Below, one piece after another: positions 43,620-56,366 of a DNA stretch of 64,000 nucleotides; position 1 is the first letter of the stretch; every line of letters begins with the position of its first letter. The translations under genes were made by a program, and so were the position numbers. Location: the NCBI GenBank assembly GCA_015143295.1, contig CM026554.1, positions 31,447,531 through 31,511,530 on the forward strand, given 5' to 3'. The DNA comes from Tetracentron sinense. Lineage: Eukaryota > Streptophyta > Magnoliopsida > Trochodendrales > Trochodendraceae. The notes under the pieces are model-generated. The model saw only the letters and a list, made by a program, of their open reading frames with translations, did no database searches and was not told the DNA's origin.

Positions 43620-44992
43620 GGCTGCGTTTGAATTTATAGAATTGGAATTGACCTAAAGAATTGAATTCCATGGAATTAAAAACCATTGAATTAAATTCTA
43701 GAGAATTCAGAATTCTATCATTTGGATACACTATGGAATTCATAGAACTAAATTACAAGATTTTCAATTCCACATACAAAATTAGGGGATTAGAAAGAGA
43801 TGTTTTAAACGATTTGGAAGTCCGTACCAATCCCCTCAACCTCACATTTGCACTTCATATTCAAAAGAAACAACATGACCCTCCTTTTTGGCTAAAAAAA
43901 CCCTACCAACTGACCCCTCTTCACCTCTAATAAAAGTAGTAACCAATCCAGCTCTTTACCTTAACAAGAAGCAACTAGCAAACAACCCTTGTTAAAAAGG
44001 GCTCTTTACACTTCCTTTCAAGTAAAACAAAAACCAGCAAACAGCCCCCTCTTCTTTTGATTTTGCAGAGTTGCAGCAGCAGTCTTTCCTCTCCTCTTTT
44101 CTCCGTGTCTTCCATTCTTTTTATGTACCACCTATTCTCACCTCACGCACATACCTCTCTCCACCCACTTTCCTTTAGCATCACTGCACTCACATCTCAC
44201 ACCCTACTCTCGGAGCTCCAACACCTTCTCCTCACATTCACCTCATAGCAGCACCCTTACACGTCTCTACCATCTGCACACACCTCTCACATTATACACC
44301 ATTTTAATACACCCTTTCACAGACCACCTCCTTCACATCTGCATGGTCCTTATCTCTTTTTAAAACAACCCATGTACACTCCATACTTTCTCTCTCTAAC
44401 AGAACCACTTATTTTCTATCTCTAACATTTCCTTAATCTGAATCATCTCTCTCTCTTCCTAATCTAAACTTAGAACATTGCTTTCTCTGACCCAAATTAG
44501 AATAAAAAAGAACAACAAAAATAAGAAATAAATCAATTTCATGGTTTGCAATAATGCAAGGAAAGACTAACCTAACAATAAGATCTCTCTCTTTTAGATT
44601 CTTCAATCGGTGTTCTGAATTAGAGCACCAAACAGAGATAATGAACAGATGAAAGAGGAAAAAAAGGGAAAAAAATATCCAGTCATCGGATTTTTCTGTT
44701 GAATGTTGAAGGATGAAGAAAGAGAATGGGGAGAGCGAGAGAGAATGGAGAGGAAACAATTGGGCTTCTCTTTTTTTGTCAATTCCTCGATACCATGGAA
44801 TTATCAAATAAGACCTATTTACTATGGATTTGAATTCAATAATATTTGCCCTGAAATCACTAATCTAATTCCCTACGGGAATTGAAAATTTAAAATTCCA
44901 TGGTTTTTATATTGTGATCCAAATGACGGAATTTGAATTGTGGGATGGAATTGAGAATTCCATCCCCCAATTCCATAAATCCAAACACACCC
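43620..44992. mobile_element. PIF/Harbinger (Tourist-like) element, 1373 bp
   Basis: A TTA target duplication flanks it (43617-43619, 44993-44995). Ends: GGCTGCGTTTGAATTTAT and, reverse complemented, GGGTGTGTTTGGATTTATGG. GAATTCCATGGAATT-type words fill the ends. The middle (44040-44460) is CT-rich. I see no transposase. Confidence 0.75.
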
Positions 44993-45283
44993 TTAATATT
45001 AGATAAGTACTAGTAAACACGCCATGCGATGCAAAAGTGAGATCAGGCACAAAATATATATTGAAAAAATTGCAACTTACTAAAATTTAAAATATTAATA
45101 AAATATTTTTTTTTTTTTGTAAAAGTGAATTAATATAGATGAAATATCAACTTCAATAACTAATGTGTACAAAAATGATTTTTTAAAAAATGGAAAATAT
45201 GTTTCAATGATGTTTTAGCAAAAAACACAAATTCGCTCATTCTTAATCAATCATCTTCCTCCAAAGGTGAGTGAATTACTTTT

Positions 45284-45419
45284 AACTTTATTTGGACTAA
45301 AATACCCTTTAATTAAAAAATATTAACTTAATATTCTATGGTATTGCTTAGATATTTAGTGCTTTTAATATGTAAGACCCACTACAAAAATTAATAATAA
45401 AAGTTTCTCTCCTTGCTAT
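45284..45419. repeat. Copy 2 of repeat R1, left part
   Basis: It matches 34815-34955 and continues at 52376 after the LTR element; GCTAT is the duplicated target. Confidence 0.75.
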
Positions 45420-46827
45420 TGAAAAATCCGGTGAATCTCAAATCTAATGTTTGAGTTGAGAACTCATAAATTCAAAGGGATGGTGAGGTCTCCCTACAAG
45501 TCTATCTATCATTTTTGAGATTATGCAATCAAATTAATAATTAAGTGATGATGAACTTAAAGTGTAGAATAAGGGAAATAAGCAAACCACAACACAAGCA
45601 ATTTTTACGTGGGAACCATTTCGGAAAAAACCACGAGACCTAGTCCAGCAAAGCAAATCCACTAAGACAAAGTACCAGATACTTACAGACTCAAACCTCA
45701 CCCAAACAAACTTGACTTCCTCGATCCACGGCTAGTCCTCCACGCCTCAATAAGTAATCACGATCTCGCAAGACTCGCAATCTACCGCAGTAGCCTGTTC
45801 TTCTCTTGTGTCTCGACAACCATGATCTCCACGATCGATCTCCGTCAATGACAACTTCGGATTCTACCGATCAAATATCACATCCATGATCTTCCTTGAA
45901 TTGATCTCCTTAGCAAAGGCTCTGGAACACTCCGACCGATTGTTCTTAACAGAACGGGTTGATGGTTGTTTATCAAACAATCCTTAGTTGGATTCCAAAC
46001 AATAGGAATACCCAAGCAAGCAAGAATGAAACAATCAATGCCTTGCAATCTCTAGGGTGGAAGAAGAGAGGAGAATGGGTTGGGGGAATCCTAATAATCC
46101 TTTAAAAACTCTTTCTAAACTCTCTAATCTTCTTAGGTTCGAATGACGATCAAACTTAACTTATATAGGGTCAAAAACATAATTAGAAATAGCTAAAAAC
46201 TCAATTTTCTTGCATGTCGTTCGAACGACTCGATTCCCATCCGAACGGGGCACCAGAGGGCTTATTGGAGTGCAAAATATGGCCTTCCATTCTTGTCTGT
46301 TCGAATGGACTTTGGGCCGTTCGAATGGACTTGGGTCCGTTCTAACGAAGTCACTATACATAGCAGTTTTCAACAATCTTCAACACTGCCACTGAAACTT
46401 TGAATAATTCTACAGAGGCCAATTCTTATCTGATTAAGCTGAAATTTTAACCATAGCTTCTTTAGGATGTCTAGAATCTACTCCATAATTTTCATGAATT
46501 TTGGATCATTATAAATGACCAAAATACCCCTCTGATGATAGATACGTAATTTCGCCTATTTTGAATCGAAAGCTTCAACCAAGGGCAAGCCACTAACCAG
46601 CTAAGGCAAACAAAATTTTCTAGGTCAATCCTCCTAAGGTATAAATTAGGTATCTAGGTCACTTACTATCCTACGGAGTGAAATGAAGGCGATGATCGGA
46701 ATGTCTTCAGTTGATCTTCTTCGGTCTTCATCTTCACTTATCTTGGATGCTTGAAGGCAAGAACACAAAACACACGACCCACTGTTTTGAAAACGGAATT
46801 AGCCAATATCAAAATATGGACTTTACA
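45420..46827 (-). repeat. 3' LTR (1408 bp)
   Basis: Starts TGAAAAATCC and ends TTTACA in + orientation. Carries TTCGAACG-type boxes at 46209-46340. Matches 51051-52375. Confidence 0.88.
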
Positions 46828-47265
46828 ATCTCCCCCTTTGGTAATTCCATGACAAAACCAAACTGAAATACATGACTTGACACAAACTCACCCAAACATA
46901 TCAAACGGTGAATTAGGGCATTACATGACTCCAACACAATTACAGGATATCAATTGACAAATAATCTTAAAGTGAAGACACTGAAGCTCTTGTCATGTAA
47001 GATATGTCTGCTGCAACCCTGCACCTACACATGCTCATAAAAAAAACACCCAGTGAAGCATGTATAGAATATACAAATAGACAAACACATGTATTATAAG
47101 GAATGTAGAGAATACCTATGTTTATCTTTTTTTCGGTGCTCCTTTATCTTCTTTCTTTTTGACTCAATATATTTCTTTTCTTTTTGGTCAAATACTTCCG
47201 AATTTTGTAAGATTTCTTTTGATGTTCTTTTTCTGAACATATCTTTTTATGCAATGATGACTTTC

Positions 47266-48457
47266 TGATCGGTTAAGATCGTTACCTCGTAAAAGCACTA
47301 ATTTCGGAGAATAGTGACAAGTATTGAGGGTGTCGAACCACGAAGACTGCGCTGGTTATACTGCTTAATAGTAAAGATGGATTTTGATTTAATGGTGAAT
47401 AAAGGTTTTTGGTTTGTATTTAAAAATCTTAAAATTATTCTAAATACTGAAAACAAATTAAAAGTAATGTGAAAGTCAAGAGAAAGAGATCTAGGGCATC
47501 GAATCTACCACTAGCCTTCTAACCATGGTATATTGTATTTAATCAAGGTATAATTATTTGCATTCGATTACGATTAATTGAGACTACAAGTCTCAATTCA
47601 AATCATCAAGAAGGTCAAGTATTTAAATCTTAGGCATGACCTATCTTTGGTTAGCACGAATCGTCCACACTAAATTAATTAACCAAAGGTTGTAGCACGA
47701 TTCGTCTTCCCTAGGCATAGATCATCTTAACATTTAACTACTTGTACGATAAATTCCATTGCATAACCATTCATATATAAAATCACAGAAATTAAATATG
47801 AATTGAATTTCAATCAAAAAGAAGAGTTCCTAAGACAAGGAATAACTTTATTAAGATTGAATATAAACATTAAAATCGATTGTCAAAGCAATCCTCAAGT
47901 CATGCAATCATCGTTTACAAATAATAAAACCCTAAAACAAAACAACTAAACCATAGTTACTTGGCTAGGGTTTCATCGAAACCCTAGGTGAGAGATTTAG
48001 TTGATCATGGGAGAGAGAGTAGCCGCCATTGATGGTGAAGATTCCATGCTCCAAGACCTTTCAAAACCCTTCTCCAGCCTCCTTTTCTTTTTCAAAATCC
48101 TCTTTGGAACTACTGAACTCGTTTCCTTTTATAAGGTAGCAAGTAGGGTTTCAAAAAGGCAAAATCCGGAAAATAAATCTGCGGACTTCCGCTCGGGCGG
48201 AGCTATCCAGCGCTCGGGCGGTTTGGACCAGTATACTTTTTCTTCATTTATTTTCCTGTTTTCTTCAGTTCTTTCATCACCTAGGCTCTTCTAAATTCTT
48301 GAAAGCTCTCATCCTTTGAGAATTATGATATTTTCTCCCCTTAGTCCTGAAAATAATGAAAACAATAAATTATAATTAAAAACTAGAAGAATTAAGTCCT
48401 AAAGAGCTAACAAGTGTACTTTCGGGTGCCATAATGTGCAACATTAAGCACCGATCA
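47266..48457 (+). mobile_element. Element E copy 1, 1192 bp, nested in the LTR retrotransposon
   Basis: A perfect 5-bp duplication CTTTC flanks it (47261-47265, 48458-48462). Ends TGATCGGT and ACCGATCA are mutually inverted; TG...CA ends with a 5-bp target suggest an LTR-like integrase. It holds GGGTGTCGAACCACGAAG near the left end, an inverted GGGTTTCATCGAAACCC (47968-47984), and CGCTCGGGCGG twice (48190-48225). No coding domain recognised. Family copies lie at 52872 and 62450. Confidence 0.7.
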
Positions 48458-49251
48458 CTTTCACACTATCCAGGCAGTAGGAGCTTTCACTCTAGAAACC
48501 TAGATAGATAACTATTATCCGCATAGGTAGCCATTGCATATTGTTTGCATCCAATAGTGACTTTCACACTAGCCCAGTAGGTAGTCATTTTCATTGCAAT
48601 AATTTTTGTTCATGGAGGATACACAAAATGGGGATGACTAACAATATAGTCATTCTAGATTGGTCATCCTAGATAACACTTTTGGGATAAGTGATACACC
48701 TACACATTGTAAAATAGACCTCTCAATAGAATCAGTCAGAGTCCATGTGAAATTACAATACATAACTGTGCAAGATAAACCAATCTAATTTTCAGTCTAA
48801 CTAAGAGATTATGAAGGTAATATATCCTCAATCAGCAACAAACTCATGTTCAACCCTAGACAAATATAGAAATAAAGATCACACAAGGAATGCAGATCAT
48901 GCAAGTCAAGCAAGAGTAACATGACAAAAATATTTTTGGATTTTATAGTTTTTCAATGTTTTTGAATTTTTCAAAATAAAGAAAACAGAAAAAAAAATCA
49001 TACAAACAGCATAACACTAGGACAAGATATAACAAACAAAGCACGTCCTAAGCTATGACAGGCATGGGCTAAGTGAAGTCCTTACAGTCTTCCTTTCTTA
49101 CCCAAACGGCTTTAACAACTTTATTGACCCTTTGGTTATTTACCTTTTCAGATGAAGATTCAAACAAGACCTTTTGCCTCTTCTATTTGTTCATCCTTTT
49201 CCAGGATTGAGTCTTAGAATTATAGCGGGCATTTTGGTTCTCCCTGTTACC

Positions 49252-49977
49252 TTATTTATATCTAGCATAATGAGTGTCGTGGCCATACCACCGTCTAGAG
49301 TTGTAAGCAATTTTCATCACATCTTCACACAAACTCCTAGACTTCTCCACTAGGAGTTCAACTCTCCTTTGAAGATTCTCATTAAGATTATTTTGGTTCT
49401 CAAAACCATGATTGGGCATTTTTCGAATTTTAGGACATCGAGGCTTAATATAACCCTTCACTCCACATTTATAACATGTAAGAATGAATTTATGAGTTGA
49501 AGGGTCTTTCCTATTCTCAGGAGGGTCCCTTTTATCATCAGGCTCAGTGTTCGAGGTAGATGGAGTTCTCTTCACATCTTCACACCTCTGATCTTACTCA
49601 AGATCAATCAACTTGATTTCAAGATTAGTCTTTTGATCAAAATAAACATGCAAATCAGATTCAAGAAGCTGAACCTTGACAAGGAGGGAAGCCTTCTCTT
49701 ACTCAAGTTGTGACACAAAAGCTTTCAACCCTGAAGTCACTTAGTTTAAGGCATCTCTTTCCATTTTAATTGATTTTACCTTATTGGACATGGAAAACTG
49801 AGCTTTTTTCAGCTTTAGGCTTTCCTCAAACAACTCATCATAGGCTGCCTCGAGATCTCCCTCAGACTTTGAGTCATTCCGACTCTCTTCATCATCCTCA
49901 CCATCACTATGGTGTTGGTTACTCACAACATTTGAAGAAGATTCTTCTATCCCAGATAAGGATGCAGTGAAGGTCAT
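49252..49977 (-). pseudogene. Gag C-terminal part: acidic coiled region and CCHC knuckle
   Basis: At about 49741-49977 an acidic, helix-rich stretch (DGEDDEESRNDSKSEGD, ELFEESLKLKKAQF) and at about 49445-49490 a zinc knuckle CYKCGVKGYIKPRC. Fossil. Confidence 0.7.
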
Positions 49978-50542
49978 ATAACCCCTAGTCTCCTCACAAG
50001 AAGAACTATCTGATTCTTCAGATTCAGATTCACTGTCCTTACCTTGCCCTTAAATCTTTTCTTATTAGAGTACTCAATGGCAATATGGCAATAGCCTTAA
50101 CATTCATAGCATTGAACACCTTGGGATTTTCTGTCTGTACTTTAAGATATTCTTGTTTTCCAAGTACTTGGATATAAGCTTCTAAAAAAAAATTGTCATT
50201 TTTGATTAAATCTCTTATTAAATTTCAAAAATTTTCTGAATTTCTTTGCAAATAAAGCCAACTCTTCTTCAACATCCTCAGAGTCATTATCTGAATCATC
50301 TATGGATTCCTTGACGGATTTCAAGGCAATCGATTTTGGTTTTCTTAGATGGGTTCAGATTTAACTCATAGGTTTGGGGAGAACCAACCAACTCCTCGAT
50401 TTTAAGAGCATCAACATTTTTTCTCTCTTCGATAGCGGTAACCTTCGATCGAAATCTCTCAAGTAGAGATCTCAAAATTTTTCTAATAATTTTGTATTCA
50501 AGAATTCTTTCCTATAAATTAAACTAGAATTGACAATGTCAC

Positions 50543-50995
50543 TCAGATTAGCATAAAACTGTCAAAAGTTTCATTATCATCCATTATTAACTTTTCAAAC
50601 TTAGAGTTTAACATTTGAAGTTTGGAGATCTTGACAGTTATAGTCCCTTCATGGGTAATTTGAAGAATGTCACATGCCTCATTCGAAGTGTCAAATTTAG
50701 AAATACGCCAAAATTCTTCGAGTGTGACAGCTGCGAAGGTTGCATTATGACCCTTATTATTCCATCTGTAACTTTCAAGTTCTACATTGGTCCATTCAGA
50801 AGAAGGTTTAGGGATGACCTGGTCATCTATGATCTTTGTTGGATTGGTCCAACCTTGTTTAACAGAGATCCATACTCTCTCATCCAAAGATTTTAGAAAG
50901 GCTCTCATACGAGCTTTCAAATAGGCATAATTCTTCTCATCAAATAATGGGGGACAAGAGATGAATCCTCCCTCTCTTTGGAGATTCATATTCAC
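50543..50995 (-). pseudogene. Gag N-terminal domain (copia-type) fossil
   Basis: The reading has PPLFDEKNYAYLKARMRAFL, SLDERVWISVKQGW, CDILQITHEGT and KISKLQMLNSKFE, the DUF4219/UBN2-type gag signature of copia elements. It belongs to the element's fossil gag. Confidence 0.8.
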
Positions 50996-51050
50996 CGAAT
51001 ATAAGAATGAGATCGCACTAATAAATTAGTGAACCCGTTGTGATACCAAT

Positions 51051-52375
51051 TGAAAAATCCAGTGAACCTCAAATCTAATGTTTGAGTTGAGAACTCACAA
51101 ATTCAAGGGGATGGTTAGGTCTCCACCATTTTTAAGATTATGCAATCAAATTATTAATTAAGGGATGATGAACTTGAAGTGCGGAATAAGGGAAACAAGC
51201 AAACCACAACATAAACAATTTTTACGTGGAAATCCTTCTAGGAAAAACCACGGGACCTAGACCAACAAAGCAAATCTACTAAGATAAAGTACTAGATACT
51301 TATAGGCTTGAACATCACCCAAACAAGACTCGACTTCCTCGATCCATGGCTAGTCCTCTACGCCTCAATAAGTAATCACGATCTCATAATCTACCGCAGT
51401 AGTCTGTTCTTCTTTTATGTCTCAACAACCATGATCTCCACGATTGATCTCCATCAATGACGGCTTCAGATTCTACCGACCAAATATCACATCCACGATC
51501 CTCCTCAGATCGATCTCCTTTGAAAGACTCCGAAACACTCCAACCAATTGTTTTTAACAAAACGGGTTGATGGTTGTTTATCAAACAATCCCTAATTGGA
51601 TTCCAAATAATAAGAATACCCAAACAAGTAAAAATGAAGCAATCAATGGCTTGCAATCTCTAGGGTGGAAGAGAAGAGGAGAATGGTTAGGTTCGAAGGA
51701 GGATCAAATCCAACTTATATATGGTCAAAAACATAATTAGAAATAACTAAAAACTCAATTTTCGCGCATGCCGTTCGAATGGCTCGATTCCCGTTTGAAC
51801 AGGGCACCAGAGAGCTTATGGAGTGCAAAATATGGCCTTCCATTCTTGTCCATTTGAACGGACTTTGGGCCGTTCGAACGGACTTGGGTCTGTTCTAACG
51901 AAGTCACTATTCACAGCAGTTCTCAGTAATTGTCAGCACAGCCACAGAAACTTTGAATAATTCTACAGAGGCCAATTCTTATCAGATTAAGCTGAAATTT
52001 TAACCATAGCTTCTTTAGGACATCTAGACCCTAAAATTTTCATGAATTTTGGATTATTAAAAATGACCAAAATACTCATCTAATAATAGATAGGCAATTT
52101 CGCCTATTTTGAATCAAAAGCTTCAGCCAAGGGCAAGCCACTAACCAGCTAAGGCAAACAAAATTTTCTAGGTCAATCCTCCTAAGGTATAGACTAGGTA
52201 TCTAGGTCACTTACCATCCTACGGAGTGAAACGAAGGCGATGATCGGAATGTCTTCAGTTGATCTTCTTCGGTCTTCATCTTCACTTATCTTGGATGCTT
52301 GAACGCAAGGACACAAGACACATGACCCACTGTTTTGACAACGGAATTAGCCAATATCAAAATATGAGCTTTACA
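51051..52375 (-). repeat. 5' LTR (1325 bp)
   Basis: Same ends as the other LTR, with several indels between them. The TTCGAA-type boxes are at 51770-51900. Confidence 0.88.
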
Positions 52376-52720
52376 GCTATTATTAATGGTAAGGAACTTT
52401 ATTAGTAAAGACTTTAAAAGACTCTATTAGAAAGCCTATCTTATCTGGTTTATTGGTAAAGACTATTTATTAGTATAGACTTGAATGGACTCAAAACCTT
52501 ATCTTATCTAATTAAATCATTCTACTATTAAAAGTACAAATATTTTTAAAAAATAAAAATATTTTTTAATGAGTTTTTATAAGGCCATAATAACCTTATA
52601 ACAATACTTTGAATTCTCTTTAAGAGATGTGATTGTAGAGAAAATTTTAGGATTTTTATTTCCGTTCGGAAAGGTGGTGGGGTGACTAGATGGAACATGA
52701 CACCCCAAAAATCTAAAATG
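52376..52720. repeat. Copy 2 of repeat R1, right part
   Basis: Continues copy 1 from 34956 to 35256 and beyond the MITE site (GACACCCCAAAAA). TCATTCTACTATTAAAAG at 52519 is again Helitron-start-like. Confidence 0.75.
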
Positions 52721-52871
52721 CCACCTCCCTTCATCTCCCTTCCTCTCTCTAGTTTTCAAACATCAAACACCATTAAGCCTCATCTGTTGTGCCTATTTGG
52801 TATCTAAGCGATTCCTCCTAACTTCTTAAAAACTCAGATACATTCCTCCCCGTGTCTCTTCTTGTGGAGGT

Positions 52872-54215
52872 TGATCCCTGATCGATGCTAATTATTACAC
52901 ATTTATGCACCTCAAAGTACATTTATTAATTCTTTAAAGTTCTCTTTTAAACTGTTTTATGGTACTTGGTTACTTTTGTCCATTTCTGGTTCATGGGAGG
53001 AAAAGAAGATAAAATTAAAGATTTACAAGCTTCCAAGAATTGAAAGAAGAACAAAAGAAAGATCAAACTAGAGCAAAAGTTAAACCAGCGATTGATCATG
53101 GTACACAGGGCGATCGACCGCAGGTTAGAACAGTGGAGATCGATCACAGTAAAACTGGCAATCAATCACCTTAAAAATAGTAGCTGCGTAAGAAATTCGT
53201 AGTAGCTACGATCGATCACAACCAGTTGGTGATCGATTGCCCATCGACATTTTTACCTCAAGATGCGCGCACATAAGTGAAGAGTTTGGGCTCAATTAGG
53301 ATTTCTAAAACCCTAATTAGCAAGGAAACTCTCTGTCTATAAATAGAAAAGTTATTGACATTAAAAAGGGTTTTAAATTTTGGAAAATTAAAAAGAAGAA
53401 TAACTTTGGAGATCTGTAAAGGTGAAGAGATGTGTTCTTCATGCTTGTCGATGAAGATAGTGTTCTCCTCCCTTGCCATGAACTAATCTTCTGTTCTAGG
53501 GTTTAGATGAAACCCTAGTCAAGTAAACGTATTTTTAATTGTATTTTATTTATGTTTTGCTATTGCAAACATTGATTGCATAATAAGAGAGTTGTTTAAC
53601 AACCGGTTTTAATGATTATATGTGATTACAATGGATTTCTATAATTGTCTTAGGTGTTATGAAATTAAACTTGAAAGCATTCGCATTAATTTTGTGATTG
53701 TTAATGTGAGCTTTTTGTAATGCTATTAATTATTCAAGAGATTAAATACTGGGATACTTTATGCTTAGGGAAGATGAGTGATTTCACAACCCTAGTTTAG
53801 TGTGTATCACTCATGCTAACCACTTATAAGACACACCTAGGATTTGAACTCTTATATCATTCTCAATCTGTTGAGTAAGGACTTTTAGCCACTCTCACTT
53901 TAATTGTTTACACTTTGAGAAATCTGAATACATGCATTCGAGATTAGTTATGAGGATAGTGGTGGAATCAAACACCCTTGATCTTCTCTCCTTAAGATCA
54001 CCAAAAACTCATTAGTTGATTCCATTAATTAGAAGTCATTAGTTTAATTTATGTTTTAGTTTAATATAATTCAAATCAAATTTTGTTACCCATTAATTTA
54101 AAAATAATCTTGAGAATAAGGCAACAAAACCAGCACAATCCTCTATGGTTCGATACCCTTACTAGTTACTATTCTACATAATTAGTGCTATTATGAGGTA
54201 TATTAAATTAAAACA
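52872..54215 (-). mobile_element. Element E copy 2, minus orientation
   Basis: Left end TGATCGATGCTAATTATTACACA is the inverse of copy 1's right end. AGGGTTTAGATGAAACCCTA (53499-53518) and CCTCTATGGTTCGATACCC (54141) match copy 1 reverse complemented; GTGCTATTATGAGGTA (54187) approaches the other end. Three GATCGATC-type boxes lie at 53090-53240. Flanking repeat not found. Confidence 0.6.
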
Positions 54216-54517
54216 ACCAAACCTTGTACGATTTTGATTATGAATCACCCTCCTCTCTCAATGATATATATTGTTTCTATGGTATCAAAATTGGTCATGT
54301 TCTCTACGATTTATCGGATGAACCAACTTTTTTATCGGTGCACCATTCTATTATCTCTATACTTCTTTCAATTTAGGAGAGAAGTAGTCCGGCCTCATAT
54401 TCTCTTCTTGTGGGTGAGACCATGTTTGTTACGTGTAAGGAAGATCTATTATACATTATAGTCATGTCTAGAAATTGATAGATATGACATGTTGGTGACC
54501 TTTATCATCTAGTGAGA

Positions 54518-54563
54518 GGAAGGGCGAGAGAGAGAGAGAGAGAGAGAAGAATAGAGAGATAGA

Positions 54564-54605
<42 letters not shown>

Positions 54606-54712
54606 TAGAGAAGAAGAGAGAGAGAGAGTAGAAAAGAGAAAGAGAGAAGAATAGAGAGAGGGAGAGAGTAGAACAAAGAGAGAGAGCGAGAGAGAAGAAT
54701 AGAAAGAGAACT
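54518..54712. repeat. Long interrupted (GA)n microsatellite
   Basis: GAGAGA tracts broken by AGAATAGAGAG and ATAGATAGAG over almost 200 bp. Confidence 0.95.
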
Positions 54713-54979
54713 CTCCCATTTGCTGCCTGAACTTGAAGAGGAAGATGATGACGGTTGAGAACTCTCCCATTTGTTTTCCTTTCTTCTGCTTCTTCAATGG
54801 ATCAAGGGTTGCTTCCATTTCCTCCTAACTGAAAATAAAAATCAAAAGAAAAGAAAGGAAAATTGGGAAGAGAAGGAGCTACAGTGGGCAATATGGGTCA
54901 AATCTAGCGGGAAAATGGAGCACAAAGTGGGGAAAGTTCTAAATTTTTTACGGGAAAGAACCCAATTTAAATTTTTATC

Positions 54980-55377
54980 TTTAGTGATGAATTTATTTCC
55001 GTACAATTAGATACGGAAATAAATCCATCTCTAAAGGTAGTTTTATTTTATTTTAATGAATTAAATGACAAAATAAGCATTAGAGACGGAAATAATAAGT
55101 AACTAATGATCTTTTAGATATGGAAATAAATCTGTTTCTCAAGGTGATTTTATTTTTTTTAATGAATTAAATGTCAAATTAGAGATGGAAATATTCCGTC
55201 ACTAGTGGTCTTTTACAATTAGATACAGAAACAAATCCGTCTCTATAATTTCAAAATATGCATTAGAGACGGAACAAAAGTGACGGTTTTTATTACCGTC
55301 TCTATAGGTATGTAATAGAGACGGAAATATAATCTGTCTCTAATATTCCGTCTCTAATTGGTAAATTTGTTGTAGTG
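54980..55377. mobile_element. CACTA (En/Spm) transposon terminus
   Basis: On -, the end reads CACTACAACAAATTTACC, followed by repeated TTAGAGACGGAATATT and GAGACGGTAATAA subterminal motifs in both orientations for about 400 bp. The opposite CACTA end is not visible, so the element is truncated or rearranged. Confidence 0.75.
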
Positions 55378-56012
55378 GCATGTGGGTGCATGTGAAGAGA
55401 GGGCCTTGATTGGTTGTCCTTCATTGTTTCAGATAGTTAAAGTTCTTATTTTGATTGGATTGTATTACTATTTATTCTATAGTAATTTGCTATAATTGTT
55501 TTGGAAGATGGGATTTCAAAAACCGTAGTTTTTTGGGTAGATTTGAGTAGATATTATCAATTATCTAGAGATCAGTTCCCTTATGGCCCTATTCTACCCG
55601 TGGCGTGAATGGATGTGGGAAGTTGCACCAAATGGCATAACTAATTCTCACGCCATTCACCATGTACCAAGTCTAGCCCCTCAATATATTAGTGATGTTG
55701 ATGAATCAGAACCCTCTTCCTTTGCTCCCAGTGACTGTATTACTGGGTTTGGGGATGACAAAATAACATAATAACACATAAACGTGTTTTGGGAATAGAC
55801 TGTTCTCTTTGAAACAGTGAATCAATTATGTTGCGCATTACCGGTCATGCCTCTGTTCTGTGTGAGGGGACGAGATGGGTCTCGGGGAGATTTGGGCACA
55901 AATATATACTAATGGACTTGACCCTTTGTGAGTTCTGGCCGAGCCAATTGGAAGAGCAGAAGAAAGAAGTGGGCTTTTGGTATACTTTAATTGTGGCAGG
56001 AAGGTGTTTGGT
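55378..56012. other. Intergenic, no clear feature
   Basis: No gene or element supported; 55583-56031 has short open frames without recognisable domains. Confidence 0.45.
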
Positions 56013-56020
56013 TTTTACAA

Positions 56021-56330
56021 CAAGGTTTTAAATTTCATTGAAATTATGCGAAATTTCGGTTTTGTCCTACCCTAACGTCATCCATACAGAGAGAATTTCG
56101 GAAAACAGATTTCGGCCGATATTTCGGAAATTTCGGGTCAAATGTTGGATTTCGAATATTTCAGAATTTCAGCGATATTTCGGAAATTTATTTTAAAATT
56201 AGTTTTTTTTAATTAAAATTTTGAAATATTTCGATAATTTTATTGAAATTTCAGATATTTATATATTAATTTTTAAAATAAAATGATAGTATTTATATAA
56301 ATATATAGAATTTTGATAAAATATTATTAT

Positions 56331-56366
<36 letters not shown>

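Larger units (their letters stand above)
45420..52375 (-). mobile_element. Gag-only Ty1/copia-type LTR retrotransposon (TR-GAG-like)
   Basis: A 5-bp target duplication GCTAT flanks it (45415-45419, 52376-52380). Orientation is minus: 5' LTR 52375-51051, primer site TGGTATCAC at 51049-51041, gag, then polypurine tract at about 46830-46842 and 3' LTR 46827-45420. Gag domains are seen, but no protease, integrase or reverse transcriptase, so it was probably moved by a partner. LTRs differ by several percent, suggesting an age of several million years (rate-dependent). It is structurally complete at the ends; its gag is broken by several lesions and a second element (47266-48457) sits inside. Confidence 0.85.

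Noticed and set aside
44433-44807. 124-residue open frame on -
   Set aside because: It lies inside the Tourist-like element, has no domain and biased composition from the CT-rich core.
49741-49977. Independent acidic host gene on -
   Set aside because: Its place between gag and zinc knuckle, within the LTR element, marks it as part of gag.
54468-54818. Ser/Leu-rich 116-residue open frame on -
   Set aside because: It is the (GA)n microsatellite read as protein.
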